DNA of 64,000 nucleotides from Synechococcus sp. PROS-7-1 (lineage in GTDB: Bacteria > Cyanobacteriota > Cyanobacteriia > PCC-6307 > Cyanobiaceae), in the NCBI RefSeq assembly GCF_014279795.1, contig NZ_CP047945.1:62001-126000 (forward strand). The letters run 5' to 3'. Each line of letters opens with the position of its first letter. Within the stretch, counting starts at the first letter, position 1. The notes below the pieces were generated by a model. That model was not told the DNA's origin. It did not search any database and worked only from the letters and a program-made list of their open reading frames with translations. Shown here in pieces: positions 61,618 to 64,000 of the stretch. Position numbers and translations under genes: made by a program.

Positions 61618-64000
61618 GGCCGGTGTCCTGCTGGGTGTAGAGGGCGAAGTAACGACCTTCCTGCTCGAGGAGTTCGGCGTGGCTTCCTTGTTCCACGAGC
61701 GACCCCTGATCCATCATCAGGATCACGTCCGCGGCGCGGATGGTTGACAACCTGTGGGTGATGAAGAAAACGGTGCTGCCCTCGAAGGCTTTTTTCAGAT
61801 TGAGGCATACCTGACGCTCCGTGATGTAGTCAAGAGCGCTGGTGGCCTCATCGAGGATCAGCAGCCGCGGGCGTTGCAGCACGGCGCGGGCGATGGCGAT
61901 GCGCTGGCGTTGTCCGCCAGAAAGCGCGCTGCCCCGTTCGCCCACCCGGCTGCCGTAGCCCTGGGGCAACTCCATGATGAAGTCGTGGGCGCAGGCCACC
62001 TTGGCGGCATAGGTGATTTCTTCGCTGGTGGCCTCCGGCGCGGTGAGCGTGATGTTCTCGCGCACTGTGCCATCGAACAGAAGGCTGTCCTGGGGGACGA
62101 TGCCGATCTGCCGGCGGATCGAGCTCAGCTCCAGCTTGTTGATGTCGTAGCCGTCGATCAGAATCCTGCCTGCTTCAGGCTCATACAACCGCGGCAGCAG
62201 CTTCATGATCGTGCTCTTGCCGCTGCCGCTGCGGCCCACGATTCCAGCAAATGAACCGGCGGGAACGCTGAAACTCACATTTTTCACCACGTAGGGAGCC
62301 CCTTCGTTGAAGCGGAAATCCACGCCTTGGAAGCTCACCTCTCCGGCCACAGGCGGCAGGGGCAATTGATCTCCCGACTCGGTTTCGCCTTCGGCCTTGG
62401 CATCCACCACATCGCTGAGACGTTCAATCGAGAGCGCCACCCCTTGAAAGCTCTGCCATGAGGTGGCCAGGCGCAGCAGCGGGCCCACCACATAACCGGA
62501 AATGATCCGGAAGGCGATCAGCTGGCCGATCGTCAGCTCGCCCTTGATCACCAGGAAGGCCCCCACCCAGAGGGTGAGCAGGCCGGTGAGTTCGTTGAGA
62601 AAGCTGCCCGCGGTTCCTGTGCTCACCCCGATCAGCAGGGTGCGGAAGCTTTCGCTCATGAAGGCGGAGTAGTTGCGCTGCCAGCGCCAACGCATGTTCA
62701 TCTCGGCGTTCTGCGCCTTGATCGTTTGCACACCATTGAGGGCTTCCACCAGCTGGCTCTGGGTGACGGCATTTTTTTCCGCCGCCTTGCGCAACTGGCT
62801 GCGGATGATCGGTGAGGCCAGCAAGGTGAGTCCCAGAAATAACGGCACTACACCCAGCGACACCACGGTGAGCACGCCGCTGTAAGCCACCATCACGCCG
62901 ATGTAGATCACGGAGAACACCGAATCCAGCAGCAGGGTGATGGCGGTGCCGGTGAGGAAGCCCCGGATGTTGGCGAGCTCACCGAGCCGCGTCTGCAGTT
63001 CACCCACCGGTCGCTTGTCGAAGTAGCGCAAGGGCAGCCGCAGCAGGTGCTGGATCACTTCGCCGCCGAGGGCGATGTCGATGCGATTGGTGGTGTCGGC
63101 GAAGAGATAGGTGCGCAGGGCACCAAGCAGTCCCTGAAACACAGATACAATCAGCAGAAGCATCCCCAGCACGTAGAGCGTGTCGAGGTTCTGCTGAGCG
63201 ATCACCTTGTCGATGATCTGCTGGATGATCAGTGGGTTGGCCAGGGTGAGCAGCTGCAGGATCAGCGAGGCCACCAGCACTTCGATCAGGCTGCGCCGGT
63301 ATTTGCGCAGTTGGGGGAGGAACCAGCCGAAACCCAACTTGCGGCGCTGGGAATCAGCTCCGGGTGTGACCACCAGCATCCTGAGGCCCTCATTCGGTGC
63401 TCCCAGTTCCGACACGGGAAAGCGCACCCGCCCGAACTCCGGGATCACGCCGAGAACTTCACCGGCCACCACCTTGTAAAGAACGGTGGGTTGGTTCTGA
63501 ACCAGGGCCACACAGGGCGTACTGGCACGGTGGATCTGATGCACGGCGATGTCCACCTGGTTCACCCGGAAGCTGGCGAAGCTGAGCAGCTCGCCCATGC
63601 TTTGCAAACTCGCGGGCCGGTCGCGCAGTTTTTCCTTGGTGATGCGTTCCAGCACATCGCGGCGGAACGGCATGCCGTGGAAGGCACACAGCATGTCGAT
63701 GCAGGCCAGGGCCTGGGCCACCGGACCAATGCCCGTGCGCACGGGCAGGCGATCGAGTTTGGGGCCCAGCCCGCTGCCATCAGCGGCGGATGGGGTGCTG
63801 GTGGTGATGGCGCCGGTGGGTTCAGGCGCGGCCATGTCGGCATAGCGATCGCCCTGCCAGAGGTTGGTGCTACTGATCTGATTCACTACATCCGGAGATT
63901 CCAGAGGAGGGCTCAACTCCCGCTCCCAGGCCTCCGCATCGATGCGCAGCAGACGCAGGGATTGGTTCTCGGCCAAGGCCGCCAGCTGCTTTGGATCCAC
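61610..64000 (-). CDS. Peptidase-like-domain ABC exporter (HlyB/PCAT type), partial
   Basis: Runs off the window, so the N-terminus is missing; 796 residues are visible. The order is: an N-terminal linker; a C39-like domain (about 100-200; GPVAQALACIDMLCAFHG, PCVALVQNQPTVLYKVV); a six-helix transmembrane domain (about 235-510); and a nucleotide-binding domain with Walker A GRSGSGKSTIMKLL, signature ALSGGQRQRIAIARA, Walker B LLILDEATSALD and the switch histidine in FFITHRLST. The C39-like part lacks an obvious D-C-G catalytic cysteine motif, like the HlyB C39-like domain that only binds substrate. Probable exporter of the RTX-like proteins. Confidence 0.92.
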   Translation of the reverse strand: MDPKQLAALAENQSLRLLRIDAEAWERELSPPLESPDVVNQISSTNLWQGDRYADMAAPEPTGAITTSTPSAADGSGLGPKLDRLPVRTGIGPVAQALACIDMLCAFHGMPFRRDVLERITKEKLRDRPASLQSMGELLSFASFRVNQVDIAVHQIHRASTPCVALVQNQPTVLYKVVAGEVLGVIPEFGRVRFPVSELGAPNEGLRMLVVTPGADSQRRKLGFGWFLPQLRKYRRSLIEVLVASLILQLLTLANPLIIQQIIDKVIAQQNLDTLYVLGMLLLIVSVFQGLLGALRTYLFADTTNRIDIALGGEVIQHLLRLPLRYFDKRPVGELQTRLGELANIRGFLTGTAITLLLDSVFSVIYIGVMVAYSGVLTVVSLGVVPLFLGLTLLASPIIRSQLRKAAEKNAVTQSQLVEALNGVQTIKAQNAEMNMRWRWQRNYSAFMSESFRTLLIGVSTGTAGSFLNELTGLLTLWVGAFLVIKGELTIGQLIAFRIISGYVVGPLLRLATSWQSFQGVALSIERLSDVVDAKAEGETESGDQLPLPPVAGEVSFQGVDFRFNEGAPYVVKNVSFSVPAGSFAGIVGRSGSGKSTIMKLLPRLYEPEAGRILIDGYDINKLELSSIRRQIGIVPQDSLLFDGTVRENITLTAPEATSEEITYAAKVACAHDFIMELPQGYGSRVGERGSALSGGQRQRIAIARAVLQRPRLLILDEATSALDYITERQVCLNLKKAFEGSTVFFITHRLSTIRAADVILMMDQGSLVEQGSHAELLEQEGRYFALYTQQDTGLD

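Noticed and set aside
1-64000. CRISPR array or insertion sequences
   Set aside because: No regularly spaced short repeats and no transposase-like protein were found, including at the island borders.

Overview
The window looks like a chromosome segment of a GC-rich picocyanobacterium of the Synechococcus/Cyanobium type. The basis is a psbZ photosystem II gene, a 599-residue aspartate kinase with repeated ACT modules, a Ycf23/DUF561 gene and precorrin-8X methylmutase, all with GC-rich housekeeping codon use. Species-level placement is inference. Layout: (1) 0-11.4 kb is ordinary core genome: tig, asd, dapA, RNase J, tilS, ycf23-like and uvrB. (2) 11.4-20 kb is an accessory, largely AT-rich glycan island wedged between the convergent uvrB and lysC genes. 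It holds a sulfotransferase, three related sugar-nucleotidyltransferase modules, a HAD phosphatase, a GDPD-like protein, an SGNH-like protein, a WavE-like protein and a GT11-like glycosyltransferase. (3) 20-28 kb is core again: lysC, holA, cobH, mutS, a glycosyltransferase, psbZ and ribH. (4) 28-44.3 kb is a second AT-rich glycan island. It starts with a piece of uvrB at the ribH stop codon and ends near a tRNA-Gly gene. It carries a three-domain nucleotidyltransferase-kinase-HAD fusion, an unrecognised protein, GT10-like and GT61-like glycosyltransferases, a CDP-sugar block (rfbF, rfbG, rfbH), a PLP aminotransferase, a ThDP enzyme, an SDR, and decaying FkbM and epimerase remnants. (5) 44.4-47.4 kb holds an acetyltransferase, an amidase and two toxin-antitoxin-like pairs (MazEF-like and MNT/HEPN). 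(6) 47.4-64 kb is a GC-rich surface-polysaccharide and secretion block: rfbA, rfbC, rfbD, a polyprenyl-phosphate sugar transferase, a serralysin-like protease, rfbB, GDP-fucose genes fcl and gmd, three RTX-like proteins, a GT4 glycosyltransferase, and a type I secretion adaptor and ABC transporter that runs off the window end. The most unusual signal is the behaviour of uvrB. Besides the intact gene there are three partial copies in the same orientation: a 3'-end copy (12314-12592) that keeps its own stop codon, a badly decayed 3' remnant (about 18936-18995), and an internal 404-bp copy (28029-28432). Each lies at or next to the edge of accessory glycan DNA, and differences in the two long copies are nearly all synonymous. 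This suggests that glycan cassettes were repeatedly delivered by recombination in uvrB from related strains, leaving displaced gene ends as scars. How the genes work together: the dTDP-rhamnose, GDP-fucose and CDP-deoxysugar pathways plus the activating enzymes of the islands would supply donors. The island glycosyltransferases (two of fucosyltransferase type), sulfotransferase and the WbaP-like transferase would build or decorate a surface glycan. The RTX-like proteins and the protease are plausible cargo for the type I exporter.
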